Source: Thioclava sp. SK-1
Lineage (GTDB): Bacteria > Pseudomonadota > Alphaproteobacteria > Rhodobacterales > Rhodobacteraceae
Reading direction: 5' to 3'
Assembly: GCF_001705665.1 (NCBI RefSeq)
Contig: NZ_MDHA01000069.1
Location: forward strand, 248,001-312,000
Length of the DNA stretch: 64,000 nucleotides
The position numbers were made by a program, and so were the translations under genes. Every line of letters starts with the position of its first letter. Positions within the stretch are counted from its first letter, which is position 1. Under the pieces are notes generated by a model. The model was not told the DNA's origin. It did not search any database and saw only the letters and a list, made by a program, of their open reading frames with translations. Positions 29,221 through 39,469 of the stretch are shown here, one piece after another.

Positions 29221-29949
29221 TCAGTAGTCATTCGTCTTTGCACGCTCCAGGAAAGCATCTTTCCCGTCGCGCACTATAATCTGCGCTTGCGATACCCATT
29301 TATCGCGTGTGCAACGCCCCTTGAACCGTGGCACATTTTCATCCGCATAGGCGATCTCATCTTCGCCCCATCCAGCGATTTGATCGTAATGAAACACGCC
29401 CCAATCATTCAAACGCGCGGACAGTTTCGGCCCGATACCTTCGATCAAGGTCAAGTCATCGGCTTCGCCGTCGCGTGGGGCAGCCAGGGCCACCGGCGCA
29501 CGCCCCGCGCCGGACACGCTGTCATCATCATCTTCAACATCTGACAGCGCGCGGTGATCCGCTCGCCATTCCATCGCCGCCTCATTCACAGGCGCCATGT
29601 GAACCTGCGCGTCGGCCTCTGCCTGATGCGCACGCGCTTCCAGCTGTGCGTTCAACTGCGCGCCGGTTTCATGGTCCTTGCGGTAATGATCCAACGTCCC
29701 GTGGGTCGCGCTGTCGGTTGGGGACACGATACGCGATGCCACACCAGTTTCCCAATCAGCCTCTGCCATATCCTGTGTGCCGGATATAAACAGCCATTCC
29801 AGTACCGCGCCCAATAGCCCGGCCGTAACCAAGCCCAAGAACACTGCGGCCATAAACGTTGGTTCGCCAAAGAGCCATAGGAACACGAAGACAATAGCAC
29901 CCGCTATCGCCCCAATCCTCCAAGCATCTTTGCGCGTTTCAATCGTCAC
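29221..29949 (-). CDS. Membrane-anchored protein with C-terminal helix-hairpin-helix (H3TH-like) domain
   Basis: This is 242 residues from a GTG with GGGAG upstream. Two transmembrane helices (about 10-29, 32-55) lead into a charged linker with an acidic run (VEDDDDS), and a C-terminal domain at about 163-226: DDLTLIEGIGPKL, then [11 protein letters not shown] and FKGRCTRDKW. The GIGPKL hairpin is typical of the COG3743-type 'flap endonuclease-1-like' HhH family. The same domain ends the preceding gene nuoE, with about 39 of 62 positions identical, so one arose from the other by duplication. The function is unknown; DNA binding is not proven for this family. Confidence 0.75.
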   Translation of the reverse strand: MTIETRKDAWRIGAIAGAIVFVFLWLFGEPTFMAAVFLGLVTAGLLGAVLEWLFISGTQDMAEADWETGVASRIVSPTDSATHGTLDHYRKDHETGAQLNAQLEARAHQAEADAQVHMAPVNEAAMEWRADHRALSDVEDDDDSVSGAGRAPVALAAPRDGEADDLTLIEGIGPKLSARLNDWGVFHYDQIAGWGEDEIAYADENVPRFKGRCTRDKWVSQAQIIVRDGKDAFLERAKTNDY

Positions 29950-29993
29950 GCCGCATCTCCCGTCAGTGAGCCACAATAATTGTAGCCTGCCTC

Positions 29994-31205
29994 TTAGTCG
30001 TAAATACCGTCTTTCCGAGCCCGCGCCGCAAAGTCAGTTTCTTCTCCAGACGCCAGTGTTTGTGCCTGTTCGACCCAATCATCGCGGGTCGCACGGCCCT
30101 TAAACCCTTCCAGATTGTCATCCACCCAAGCCAGTTCCGCGCCGGTCCACGCCGCGATCTGATCATAGTGAAAGACGCCCATCTGGTTCAGCGTCTCTTC
30201 CAGTTTTGGCCCAATGCCTTTGATCAGCTTCAGATCATCGGCACCATCTTCGCGCGGCGCAGATAGCATCGCCGGCTTTTCCTGTGTCCCGGTTGCCGCA
30301 GCCTCAATCGCGGCGGCTGCAACCGGATCAGACTTTCCCGGCGGATTGCCCTTCTCGACCGCTTGTGCTTCCTGTTCGGTCACACCCGTCGCATCCACCG
30401 GTTTGCCCTTCGATGGGCGCGGCTCTTTCAACGCGGCCTGCTGCACAGCAGACTTAGGCCGCTGCTGCGTGCCCATAATGCCGATCGGCCCACGCTGATT
30501 GGCGGCCCAAGGCGCGCGCAGCGGGACTTCTTGACCATCAATACGCTTGATCGAGTCACCGATCTTCACGGCACGCTCAACCGAGCCGTTGTAATCTTCT
30601 TTATCCGTCTCGGACTCAAGCAACGCAGTCAAACCTGACGCGGGCTCGGACGAGAACCGGCCGATTTGCGATCCAGCCTTGGGGTTTCCGCCCGCTGCCA
30701 TATCGTCGATTAGCTTCGCCAGCCCCTCTTCGGTCAGATCTTCGTAATAGTCCTTACCAACCTGGGCCATCGGGGCATTCGCACAGGCCCCAAGGCATTC
30801 CACCTCCTCCCATGAAAACTTGCCATCGGCAGAGACTTCATGCGGGTGTGGTGCGATCTTGTCCTTGCAGATCTGCATCAGATCCTCGGACCCGCAAATC
30901 ATGCAGGAGGTCGTGCCACAAATTTGGAAATGTGCAACCGACCCAACAGGTTGTAACTGGAACATGAAATAGAACGTCGCAACTTCAAGTGCGCGAATAT
31001 AGGCCATGTCCAACATATCTGCCACATATTCGATCGCGGGTTTGGACAGCCAGCCTTCTTGTTCCTGTGCGCGGAACAACAGTGGAATAATTGCCGAAGC
31101 CTCCCGGCCAACAGGAAATTTCTTCAGCTGTGTCTGCGCCCACTCCAGATTGGCTGGTGTGAACTCAAAGCTCTCGGGCTGTTCGTGATGCAAACGGCGA
31201 AGCAT
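29994..31205 (-). CDS. nuoE: NADH-quinone oxidoreductase subunit E with C-terminal helix-hairpin-helix extension
   Basis: This is 403 residues, against about 166 in E. coli and 240 in Paracoccus. Residues 1-175 are the NuoE thioredoxin-fold domain with the 2Fe-2S N1a ligands Cys96, Cys101, Cys137 and Cys141 (CGTTSC, CLGAC). Residues 180-320 are a low-complexity Ala/Gln/Lys/Pro linker. Residues 322-385 form an H3TH-like helix-hairpin-helix domain ([13 protein letters not shown]) shared with the next gene. Long NuoE proteins are known in Rhodobacter. It starts in the TAATG overlap with nuoD. Confidence 0.95.
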   Translation of the reverse strand: MLRRLHHEQPESFEFTPANLEWAQTQLKKFPVGREASAIIPLLFRAQEQEGWLSKPAIEYVADMLDMAYIRALEVATFYFMFQLQPVGSVAHFQICGTTSCMICGSEDLMQICKDKIAPHPHEVSADGKFSWEEVECLGACANAPMAQVGKDYYEDLTEEGLAKLIDDMAAGGNPKAGSQIGRFSSEPASGLTALLESETDKEDYNGSVERAVKIGDSIKRIDGQEVPLRAPWAANQRGPIGIMGTQQRPKSAVQQAALKEPRPSKGKPVDATGVTEQEAQAVEKGNPPGKSDPVAAAAIEAAATGTQEKPAMLSAPREDGADDLKLIKGIGPKLEETLNQMGVFHYDQIAAWTGAELAWVDDNLEGFKGRATRDDWVEQAQTLASGEETDFAARARKDGIYD

Positions 31206-32446
31206 TAGCGGTCAACCTCCCCGAACACGATATCCATCGTGCCGATAATTGCAGAAAGATCGGCAAGCAGGTGGCCCGTGCCGAGGTAATCCATTGCCTG
31301 CATATGCAGGAAACCTGGCGCGCGGATCTTTGCGCGATAGGGTTTATTGGTCCCGTCAGACTTCAAAAACACGCCGAATTCGCCCTTGGGCGCTTCAACC
31401 GCGGCATATACCTCCCCAGCGGGGACCTTGAACCCTTCGGTATAGAGCTTGAAGTGATGGATAAGCGCTTCCATGGACGTCTTCATATCGCCACGTTTCG
31501 GCGGCGTCAGCTTACCGCGTGCAAGGATGTCACCATCCTTTTCTGCACGCAGCTTATCGACGCATTGGCGAATTATTTTTACGGATTCGCGCATCTCTGC
31601 CATGCGGACAAGATAGCGATCGTAGCAATCGCCGGATTTACCGATAGCCACATCGAAATCAAATTCATCGTAGCATTCATATGGCTGCGAGCGACGCAAA
31701 TCCCACGCCAGACCGGAACCACGGACCATAACGCCCGAAAAGCCCCAATCCAAAATGTCTTGCTCGGTCACAACAGCAATATCGACGTTACGCTGTTTGA
31801 AAATGCGGTTTTCCGTCAGCAGGCCGTCAATATCATTGAGAGCAGCAGGGAATTCCTTGGCCCATGTCTCGATATCGTCGATCAGTGCTGGCGGCAGGTC
31901 CTGATGCACCCCACCCGGACGGAAATAGGCTGCGTGCAAGCGCGACCCGCAAGCCCGCTCGTAGAAAATCATCAGCTTTTCACGCTCTTCAAAACCCCAC
32001 AGCGGTGGGGTCAGGGCGCCAACATCCATTGCCTGCGTTGTCACGTTGAGCAAATGATTCAAAACGCGGCCAATTTCGGAATACAGCACGCGGATCAGCT
32101 GTGCGCGGCGTGGCACCTCAACCTCGGCGAGGCGTTCAATGGCCAGGCACCAGGCGTGCTCTTGGTTCATCGGCGCAACATAGTCCAACCGATCGAAATA
32201 GGGCAGGTTTTGCAGGTAGGTGCGGCTTTCCATCAACTTTTCAGTGCCGCGATGCAACAGCCCAATATGGGGGTCACAACGTTCCACCACTTCGCCGTCC
32301 AGCTCGACAACCATGCGCAAAACACCGTGGGCTGCCGGGTGCTGAGGCCCGAAGTTGATATTAAAGTTTCGGATCCGCTGTTCGCCGGTCAGGGCGTCTT
32401 GCGAGCCGTCATCATAATGGTTCTGCCGGATGTCGCCGTCCATCAT
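31205..32446 (-). CDS. nuoD: NADH-quinone oxidoreductase subunit D
   Basis: This is a 413-residue subunit related to the large subunit of NiFe hydrogenases that forms the quinone-binding site with NuoB. Landmarks are [13 protein letters not shown] with the conserved His, [13 protein letters not shown], and the C-terminal [39 protein letters not shown]. The start overlaps the stop of the preceding small gene (ATGA). It is not fused to NuoC, unlike in E. coli. Confidence 0.97.
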   Translation of the reverse strand: MMDGDIRQNHYDDGSQDALTGEQRIRNFNINFGPQHPAAHGVLRMVVELDGEVVERCDPHIGLLHRGTEKLMESRTYLQNLPYFDRLDYVAPMNQEHAWCLAIERLAEVEVPRRAQLIRVLYSEIGRVLNHLLNVTTQAMDVGALTPPLWGFEEREKLMIFYERACGSRLHAAYFRPGGVHQDLPPALIDDIETWAKEFPAALNDIDGLLTENRIFKQRNVDIAVVTEQDILDWGFSGVMVRGSGLAWDLRRSQPYECYDEFDFDVAIGKSGDCYDRYLVRMAEMRESVKIIRQCVDKLRAEKDGDILARGKLTPPKRGDMKTSMEALIHHFKLYTEGFKVPAGEVYAAVEAPKGEFGVFLKSDGTNKPYRAKIRAPGFLHMQAMDYLGTGHLLADLSAIIGTMDIVFGEVDR

Positions 32447-32703
32447 GCGTCATTCTCCGTGCTCTGGGCTTGATCAGCCGTGCTGGGCGCGAATTTCGCA
32501 AAAAGATCACCCTCGGTCATATCCGAGGTCATGTTCGCGAGCGCGTAATTCTTTAAGTTGCAGTCAATCGGCATCTGCGAAGTCACAACAGATCGCCCCA
32601 GGCCGATAACCCCATCGGAGGCTGTGGCTGACAGGCCGCGCTGTGCCGCGATCCATGTGGCATCCGGCAGGCACGATCCGCTTTGTGTCGCAGCCAAGTC
32701 CAT
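32443..32703 (-). CDS. Small protein between nuoC and nuoD, unknown function
   Basis: This is 86 residues. It starts in a TAATG overlap with the nuoC stop and ends in an ATGA overlap with the nuoD start, so ribosomes must pass through it; this is good evidence that it is a real gene. No signal peptide, transmembrane helix or known domain is visible. Two Cys residues occur (SCLPD, DCNLK). It would be one of the extra genes of the Rhodobacter-type nuo operon. Confidence 0.6.
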   Translation of the reverse strand: MDLAATQSGSCLPDATWIAAQRGLSATASDGVIGLGRSVVTSQMPIDCNLKNYALANMTSDMTEGDLFAKFAPSTADQAQSTENDA

Positions 32704-33314
32704 TACTTGGCCCCCGCTTTGTCTGCTGTTTTTTCGTCACCAGGAAGTATGTATTTGGCCCCTTCCCACGGCGACAAGAAGTCAAACTGACGATATTCCT
32801 GAACCAATTTAACGGGCTCATAAACAACGCGCTTTTGCACTTCGTCCCAGCGCACCTCAAGATATCCGGTGGTCGGGAAATCTTTACGCAGCGGGTGGCC
32901 ACGGAAACCGTAATCCGTCAACAGGCGGCGCAAATCCGGATGGCCCGAGAACAAGATCCCGAACATATCGAAAATCTCACGTTCAAACCAATCTGCGGAT
33001 TTATGAACGCCAGTCAGCGACGGCACCATTTCATCTTCACGGATCGCAACTTTTACACGAATACGCTGATTGCGATACATCGACAAGAAATGCCACACGA
33101 GGTCAAATCGTTGTGGCCGCTCTGGGTGATCAACCGCAGTAATGTCGACAAGCGAAGAGAACATGCAATTGGGATCTTCCTTCAGGAAGGTCAGAAAATC
33201 CACAATCCCGGACAATGTCACCGTTACCGCAAGCTCCCCAAAGGCCACCTCGGTCGAGACAACATCATCGGGACGCTTCAGCTCAATATGTTCGGCCAGT
33301 TCGTTCAATGGCAT
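32703..33314 (-). CDS. nuoC: NADH-quinone oxidoreductase subunit C
   Basis: This is a 203-residue peripheral subunit (30-kDa family). The family signature is in [39 protein letters not shown]. Twelve bases separate it from nuoB. The Lys/Ala-rich tail follows [15 protein letters not shown]. It helps to hold NuoD and NuoB together. Confidence 0.97.
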   Translation of the reverse strand: MPLNELAEHIELKRPDDVVSTEVAFGELAVTVTLSGIVDFLTFLKEDPNCMFSSLVDITAVDHPERPQRFDLVWHFLSMYRNQRIRVKVAIREDEMVPSLTGVHKSADWFEREIFDMFGILFSGHPDLRRLLTDYGFRGHPLRKDFPTTGYLEVRWDEVQKRVVYEPVKLVQEYRQFDFLSPWEGAKYILPGDEKTADKAGAK

Positions 33315-33326
33315 AGTCGTCTCTCC

Positions 33327-34216
<890 letters not shown>

Positions 34217-34234
34217 TGTTTGGCTCCCTAGTGA

Positions 34235-34252
34235 CGCGACCACGTTGTCGCG
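34235..34252 (-). promoter_or_regulatory. Hairpin in the nuoA leader
   Basis: CGCGAC and GTCGCG form a perfect 6-bp stem with a 6-nt loop, ending about 5 bases before the nuoA ribosome-binding sequence. It could modulate translation initiation of the first nuo gene. No other support. Confidence 0.3.
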
Positions 34253-34363
34253 CAGGTTCCGGCTGTCTGTTGCAATAGCCCCGTGGGGCGGCGGGGTCAA
34301 CATCCGGCTCCGGGTTTCCCTACTGAAAAGGAAATAGAATATGCAAAGGCATACCGAAACTGT

Positions 34364-34393
34364 GATATAAAATCCCGTTCCCACGTAAAGTCA
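34364..34393 (-). promoter_or_regulatory. Candidate nuo operon promoter
   Basis: On the minus strand ATGACT (4 of 6 matches to the -35 consensus) and TATATC (4 of 6 to the -10 consensus) are 18 bases apart in an AT-rich tract, which would give a leader of about 140 bases. The match is weak. Confidence 0.22.
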
Positions 34394-34520
34394 TGGCAAA
34401 GCGTTTGTCGATGGTTAATCCACGCACAGTTCTTTTTCCGCGACCGCACCAAAATCGGTAAAAATCTTGGCAAAACGGAAAAACAAACGAATCACTTCGG
34501 ATTAAACCCGATGATTTTAC

Positions 34521-34590
34521 TGCGACATCTTGTGAAGGGCGCAAATTGCCGCAGCGCAGCGATATGTCGCAGGCCTGCAGCAATTTGCGC
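34521..34590 (-). repeat. Two overlapping inverted repeats (mutually exclusive hairpins)
   Basis: Pair A: TGCGACAT (34521-34528) with ATGTCGCA (34564-34571). Pair B: a 16-bp arm at 34539-34554 (GCGCAAATTGC...) with 34575-34590. The arms are ordered A1-B1-A2-B2, so both cannot form as simple hairpins. In minus-strand RNA the single mismatch of pair B becomes a G-U pair, while on the plus strand it is a C/A mismatch, which points to a minus-strand transcript. The B stem starts 30 bases after the AlkD-like stop codon. No T-run follows. Confidence 0.6.
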
Positions 34591-34620
34591 AAACATTCCG
34601 GTAGAAACTGTCTGCAAAGA

Positions 34621-35493
34621 TTAACTCGGCGTCAGTTCAATATTCAACAAACGCGCGATTTCACGCCGCACCCCGGGCGCCAGAGCGTCAACTTGACCCT
34701 GTGCCCATGCGGTGCCGCGCTCTGGCGCATGGCGCAGATAGGCCCGCAGCCATTGCGACATGCTCAGACGCAATGCCGGCCCAGCCTCTGCACCAAAAGT
34801 GACGACCCAACCCAAGATCCGATCTTGCACCGCGATGTCATCGTCTTTCAGGTTGCGCAGCTTAGCCCATGGCAAGGTCACACGGAACGCAGCCGAACGG
34901 ATGGTATCATCGGCCGCGTCGAACCATAGCTCCAGCTGATCTAAACGCGCGGCATCGGCCTGAACCCGTTTCGCAGCGGTTTTGCACACCGCCTCCGTCA
35001 GCGCAGGGCAATCCATCTGGAAGATCCATCCCTGAATCATCGCCCAGGCCACATCGTCAGGCCGCAGCCGTGCCTGGAACAACAACCGTGTCGCGACCAG
35101 GCGGGCCTCAAAGATATCACTGTCCCATAGGGCGCGTGCCAAATCGACACGGGCCTCCACATCCATCGACCCGCGCCACATCGCGACCAGATCATCCAAC
35201 CCCGCCGGCGCCACCCCGATATAGCGGCGGTCCACGCCCTGCGTCGTATGCAGCTGATCTGCGCGACCGTCGTCTTTCCACGCTTCCAACGCATAGATCA
35301 CATCTTCAAAGGTGGGGGGTGGCAACACATCGCCCGCGTCTTCGTCTTCTGCGAAATATTCATAGTCAGCGTCAGAGCTTACATAGCTTTCCAGCTCTGC
35401 TGTCAGGCGTGCCTCCTCTTCGGGCGACAGCCGCTCCCCGTCATCGCGCAGCACCTGCGCCTTATGTCCACCACCGCGTTTGCGAGCCATCAT
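34621..35493 (-). CDS. DNA alkylation repair-like protein (AlkD/HEAT-repeat type)
   Basis: This is about 290 residues (the start may be the ATG at 35493 or the next at 35490; both overlap the glmS stop). A basic N-terminus and an acidic stretch (DADYEYFAEDEDAGD) lead into an alpha-helical body: VDLARALWDSDIFEARLVATRLLFQAR and WAMIQGWIFQMDCPALTEAVCKTAAKRV, which resembles AlkC/AlkD-type HEAT repeats that excise alkylated bases. I could not confirm the catalytic Asp/Trp set by eye, so enzyme activity is uncertain. It is translationally coupled to glmS. Confidence 0.5.
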   Translation of the reverse strand: MMARKRGGGHKAQVLRDDGERLSPEEEARLTAELESYVSSDADYEYFAEDEDAGDVLPPPTFEDVIYALEAWKDDGRADQLHTTQGVDRRYIGVAPAGLDDLVAMWRGSMDVEARVDLARALWDSDIFEARLVATRLLFQARLRPDDVAWAMIQGWIFQMDCPALTEAVCKTAAKRVQADAARLDQLELWFDAADDTIRSAAFRVTLPWAKLRNLKDDDIAVQDRILGWVVTFGAEAGPALRLSMSQWLRAYLRHAPERGTAWAQGQVDALAPGVRREIARLLNIELTPS

Positions 35494-37304
35494 TCCACCG
35501 TCACTGATTTTGCAAGGTTACGCGGTTGATCCACGTCCGTCCCTTTCGCGATGGCCGTATGATAGGCCAAAAGCTGCGCGGGCAGCGCATAAAGAATAGG
35601 TGCGAAAGGTTCTGCCACCTCGGGCAATTTCAACGTAGCCCAAGTCCCCTCACCTGCCTGCGCAATGCCCTTGGCATCCGACACAAGCAAGACCTGACCG
35701 TGCCGCGCCATGACCTCTTGCATATTTGACACGGTTTTGTCGAACAGACGATCATATGGCGCAAAAACAACCACCGGCACCGTGCGTTCAATCAGTGCAA
35801 TAGGGCCATGTTTCAATTCACCGCTAGCATAGCCTTCTGCGTGTATATAGCTGATTTCTTTTAGCTTTAGCGCGCCTTCCATCGCCAATGGATACAATGG
35901 GCCACGGCCTAGGAACAAAATATCCTGCGCTTCAGCCAGTTTTTCCGACAGCGCGGCAATCTCATCCGAACAGGCCAGTGCGGCATTGAACACACCGGGC
36001 AAGGCCCGCAGGGTTGCGATATGTTCTGCTGCCTGCGCCTGTGTCAAATGCCCGCGGTCCAGGCCGGCTTTGATCGCCATCACGGCCAGAACGGTCAACT
36101 GACATGTAAATGCCTTGGTCGAGGCAACGCCGACCTCCACCCCCGCATGCAAAGACAGCGCGATATCCGCCTCGCGTGCCATGGATGACGATGGCACATT
36201 GACGACCGCCACCGTCTTTTGCACCCGGTCCTGACAATAGCGCAGCGCGGCCAGTGTATCCGCCGTCTCGCCGGATTGGCTGACGAATAACGCAAAACTT
36301 TTTTGCGGCATAGGTGGCTCGCGATAACGAAATTCAGATGCCACATCGATTTCACATGGGATGCCCGCGAGGCTTTCAAACCAGTATTTCGCAGTCTGGC
36401 AGGCATAGAACCCTGTGCCACAGGCCACCAGGGTCAAACGGTCCAGACCCGCAAAATCCAGATCGGCAGGAAGGTTGATCTGATCGGCATGCAGATAATG
36501 CGCCAACGCATCGCCAATCACCACCGGCTGTTCGGCAATCTCTTTGGCCATGAAATGCTTATAGCCAGCCTTTTCAACCCGGGTGCGACCCAGATCAATC
36601 CGCTGCTCCTCACGGGTCACCAGCTGATCGGCCTGATCGCGGATCACTAGGGACTGCCGCGTAATAAAGGCGTAATCGCCCTCTTCCAAATAGGTGATGC
36701 GGTCCGTCATCGGGGCCAAAGCAATCGCATCCGAGCCGACAAACATCTCGCCATCGCCATGACCGATCGCCAAGGGCGACCCCTTTCGGGCCGCAATCAT
36801 CAGGTCGTCTTCACCATCAAACAGCCATAGCAGCGCAAAAGCGCCCTCCAACCGTTTCAATGTCGCCACGGCCGCATCGGCAGGCGACATCCCACGATCC
36901 AGATAAAGCCGGGTCAAAAGCGCCACGGTTTCTGTGTCTGTATCGGTTTGCGCCGCCAGCCCATCTTCGGCCAGCTCACGGCGCAGTTCACGGAAATTCT
37001 CAATGATACCATTATGCACCACCGCCACCGGACCAGAGCGATGCGGATGCGCATTGCCCTCGGTCGCTGCGCCGTGGGTTGCCCAACGTGTGTGGCCGAT
37101 ACCGGCCATCCCGCGCAGGGGTTCACGCACAAGCACATCCGACAGGTTGATCAATTTGCCAACCGCGCGGCGGCGATCCAGATTTCCGTCGTGAACCGTG
37201 GCAATCCCTGCACTGTCATAGCCGCGATATTCCAGCCGTTTCAGGCTTTCTACAAGGATCGGCGCAACTTCGTGATCACCCAGGACTCCAATGATTCCGC
37301 ACAT
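35490..37304 (-). CDS. glmS: Glutamine--fructose-6-phosphate aminotransferase (isomerizing)
   Basis: This is a 604-residue enzyme making glucosamine-6-phosphate, the entry to UDP-GlcNAc. The ATG at 37304 gives MCGIIGVLG, placing the catalytic Cys at position 2 (exposed after Met removal), so an upstream extension is excluded. The glutamine amidotransferase domain spans about 1-235 (GHTRWATHG), followed by two SIS isomerase domains (SQSGETADTLAAL, STKAFTCQL) and the C-terminal NLAKSVTVE, the family's ending. glmU lies 4 bases upstream. Confidence 0.97.
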   Translation of the reverse strand: MCGIIGVLGDHEVAPILVESLKRLEYRGYDSAGIATVHDGNLDRRRAVGKLINLSDVLVREPLRGMAGIGHTRWATHGAATEGNAHPHRSGPVAVVHNGIIENFRELRRELAEDGLAAQTDTDTETVALLTRLYLDRGMSPADAAVATLKRLEGAFALLWLFDGEDDLMIAARKGSPLAIGHGDGEMFVGSDAIALAPMTDRITYLEEGDYAFITRQSLVIRDQADQLVTREEQRIDLGRTRVEKAGYKHFMAKEIAEQPVVIGDALAHYLHADQINLPADLDFAGLDRLTLVACGTGFYACQTAKYWFESLAGIPCEIDVASEFRYREPPMPQKSFALFVSQSGETADTLAALRYCQDRVQKTVAVVNVPSSSMAREADIALSLHAGVEVGVASTKAFTCQLTVLAVMAIKAGLDRGHLTQAQAAEHIATLRALPGVFNAALACSDEIAALSEKLAEAQDILFLGRGPLYPLAMEGALKLKEISYIHAEGYASGELKHGPIALIERTVPVVVFAPYDRLFDKTVSNMQEVMARHGQVLLVSDAKGIAQAGEGTWATLKLPEVAEPFAPILYALPAQLLAYHTAIAKGTDVDQPRNLAKSVTVE

Positions 37305-37308
37305 GATA

Positions 37309-38658
37309 TCAGCCCTTTTTCCCAGCGCGGCGCGTTTTTTCCGCCCGCAGTTTGGCAAACAGCTTCGCGGCCAGCCCCGGCTTATTCACCTGTTTCGCGC
37401 GGGCAACCGCCAATGCCTCGCTGGGGACGTCCCCGGTAATGACCGAACCAGAGGCCGTCAGCGCCCCACGCCCCACCGTCACCGGCGCAACCAGCATCGT
37501 ATCCGAGCCGATGAACACATCTTCACCCACAGTGGTGCGATGTTTCATTACCCCGTCGTAATTACAGGTCACAGTCCCTGCACCGATATTCGTGCGCGCG
37601 CCTATATCGGCATCCCCGATATAAGTCAGATGGCCAACCTTGACGCCCTCCGCCAAGACTGAATTCTTGATTTCAACGAAATTGCCCACATGGACATCTT
37701 CGGACAATTCGGCCCCCGGGCGCAGCCGGGCAAAGGGGCCAACCGTCGCCCCGCGCGAAATATGGCAGCCTTCCAAATGGCAAAACGCCTCAATCACGGC
37801 ACCGGTTTCAACGGTCACCCCGGTGCCAAACACCACATTCGGGCCGATCACGACATCGGCGCCCACAAATGTGTCCAGCGCAAAATACACGGTGGCAGGA
37901 TCCACCATCGACACCCCGTTTTCGAAAGCCTCTTCGCGGCACAGATCCTGAAACAGGTCCTCGGCACGGGCCAATTCAAACCGGTCGTTGATGCCCAGTG
38001 TTTCTTCTTCGTCGCAGGTCACCACCTCGGCAGTCATCCCTTTGGCACGTGCTGCAGCAACGATGTCAGTCAGGTAATATTCACCTGCCGCATTGTCATT
38101 GTTCAGCCCTTGAACCAATTCGGTCAGCACGACGGCATCCGCGGCAATCACACCGGAATTGCACAGGGTAATCGCGCGTTCCTCGTCAGAGGCATCCTTG
38201 AATTCGACGATCCGCTCCAACCCCGGCCCGCTGGCAATCAACCGACCATAGCGCCCGGGCTCTTCGGTTTCGAACCCCAAAACAGTGACGGCAGCATCCG
38301 ATTCCGACAGGCGCTCCAATGTTTCGGCACGGATAAACGGCGTGTCGCCATACAGAACAATGACACGCCCATCGAACCCGTCCAGGCAGGGCAAGGCCTG
38401 CGCGACTGCATGGCCTGTGCCCAATTGTTCTTCTTGCAAGACGCATTCGGCCTGTGGCGCCCAATGCTCCACTGCGGCCTGAACCTGCTGCGCGCCATGG
38501 CCTGTCACAACCACAATCCGCTCTGGCTCTAGCGCGCGGCCAGCTGCCAACGCATGTGCCACCAGTGGCGCGCGACCCACCTGATGCAACACTTTCGGCA
38601 GGTCGGAATTCATGCGGGTGCCCTTGCCCGCCGCGAGAACAATCAACGCGTTCGCCAT
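37309..38658 (-). CDS. glmU: Bifunctional GlmU: glucosamine-1-P acetyltransferase / GlcNAc-1-P uridylyltransferase
   Basis: This is a 449-residue two-domain enzyme producing UDP-GlcNAc. The N-terminal uridylyltransferase begins with LAAGKGTRMNSDLPKVLH, followed by VLYGDTPFI and NDRFELARAE. The C-terminal left-handed beta-helix with hexapeptide repeats carries VGNFVEIKNS, YIGDADIGARTNIGAGTVTCNYDG, and FIGSDTMLVAPV. Coupled with glmS, it covers the cytosolic route from fructose-6-phosphate towards peptidoglycan and LPS precursors (apart from GlmM). Confidence 0.97.
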   Translation of the reverse strand: MANALIVLAAGKGTRMNSDLPKVLHQVGRAPLVAHALAAGRALEPERIVVVTGHGAQQVQAAVEHWAPQAECVLQEEQLGTGHAVAQALPCLDGFDGRVIVLYGDTPFIRAETLERLSESDAAVTVLGFETEEPGRYGRLIASGPGLERIVEFKDASDEERAITLCNSGVIAADAVVLTELVQGLNNDNAAGEYYLTDIVAAARAKGMTAEVVTCDEEETLGINDRFELARAEDLFQDLCREEAFENGVSMVDPATVYFALDTFVGADVVIGPNVVFGTGVTVETGAVIEAFCHLEGCHISRGATVGPFARLRPGAELSEDVHVGNFVEIKNSVLAEGVKVGHLTYIGDADIGARTNIGAGTVTCNYDGVMKHRTTVGEDVFIGSDTMLVAPVTVGRGALTASGSVITGDVPSEALAVARAKQVNKPGLAAKLFAKLRAEKTRRAGKKG

Positions 38659-38766
38659 GATCTATGCCTTTTCATCTGCTCCTGCCCGTTTTACCCATAC
38701 TCTGACTGGCTGCAAGAGACGTGTCTTCACGCTATCTTTCGCGGTGTTTCATCCAAAGGGCAAAAT

Positions 38767-39456
38767 ATGCGCACTGTTGTCTTCGATCTTGACGGAACCT
38801 TGGCCGATACTTCTGCGGATCTGATCTGTGCCGCCAATGCCTGCTTTGCCGCGCGGGGCCTTGGCGATCTGCTGCACCGCACAGATGATGCGTTGATTGC
38901 CTTTCATGGTGGGCGGGCGATGTTGCAGGCTGGATACAGCCGCCACGGTTGGCAGGGCGCCCAGCTTGAAGATGCAATCGCCCAAGATTACGCGGCACTT
39001 TTGCAATACTATGATGCCAATATATGCCAACATACCACGCTGTATCCCGGCGCCTATGCCGCCGTGCAAACGCTGCGCGACACCGGATATAAAACCGCAA
39101 TTTGCACCAACAAACCTGAGGGCCTTGCTCGGACGTTGGTAGATCAGCTTGGCATCGCGGATTTATTTGACGCACTGATCGGCGCGGACACATTGCCCAC
39201 CCGTAAACCCGATCCACAGCCCTATATCGCCGCCGTGCAAGGTGCAGGCGGATCTGTCCAACAGTCATTCTTGATTGGCGATACCGATACAGACCGGCGC
39301 ACCGCTGCCGCCGTAGATGTCCCAAGCGTGCTGGTCACATTCGGCCCTACGGGCCAGGATATCCTGCGCTTGGCGCCCGATGCCGCATTGCACAGCTACG
39401 CTCAACTGCCCGCATTGACCGCGCAGCTGTTGGGCACGCCCGCGCATGGCAAATAA
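38767..39456 (+). CDS. gph: Phosphoglycolate phosphatase (HAD family)
   Basis: This is a 229-residue HAD hydrolase. Motif I is VFDLDGTLADT at 5-15 with the nucleophile Asp; motif II is the Thr of AICTNKPEG; the Lys of TRKPDPQPY is motif III and GDTDTDRRTAA is motif IV. The ATG at 38767 was chosen to place motif I at the N-terminus. It removes phosphate from 2-phosphoglycolate formed in DNA repair or photorespiratory side reactions; related HAD phosphatases cannot be fully excluded. It is divergent from glmU. Confidence 0.85.
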   Translation: MRTVVFDLDGTLADTSADLICAANACFAARGLGDLLHRTDDALIAFHGGRAMLQAGYSRHGWQGAQLEDAIAQDYAALLQYYDANICQHTTLYPGAYAAVQTLRDTGYKTAICTNKPEGLARTLVDQLGIADLFDALIGADTLPTRKPDPQPYIAAVQGAGGSVQQSFLIGDTDTDRRTAAAVDVPSVLVTFGPTGQDILRLAPDAALHSYAQLPALTAQLLGTPAHGK

Positions 39457-39469
39457 GTCGCCCTGCCCG

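Larger units (their letters stand above)
34217..34620. other. 404-bp regulatory gap between the AlkD-like gene and nuoA
   Basis: No credible gene is present. The part next to the AlkD-like stop holds two overlapping inverted repeats (34521-34590). The middle is AT-rich and the likely site of the nuo promoter. A TTAACCAT element lies on the minus strand near 34413-34420; this sequence is a reported CtrA half-site type in alphaproteobacteria. The part next to nuoA holds a small hairpin (34235-34252). Confidence 0.5.

Noticed and set aside
31271-32473. A 400-codon open frame on the plus strand opposite nuoD
   Set aside because: It is fully antisense to a clear nuoD, has a His/Gln/Arg-rich composition typical of reverse-strand shadows of GC-rich genes, and has no domain.
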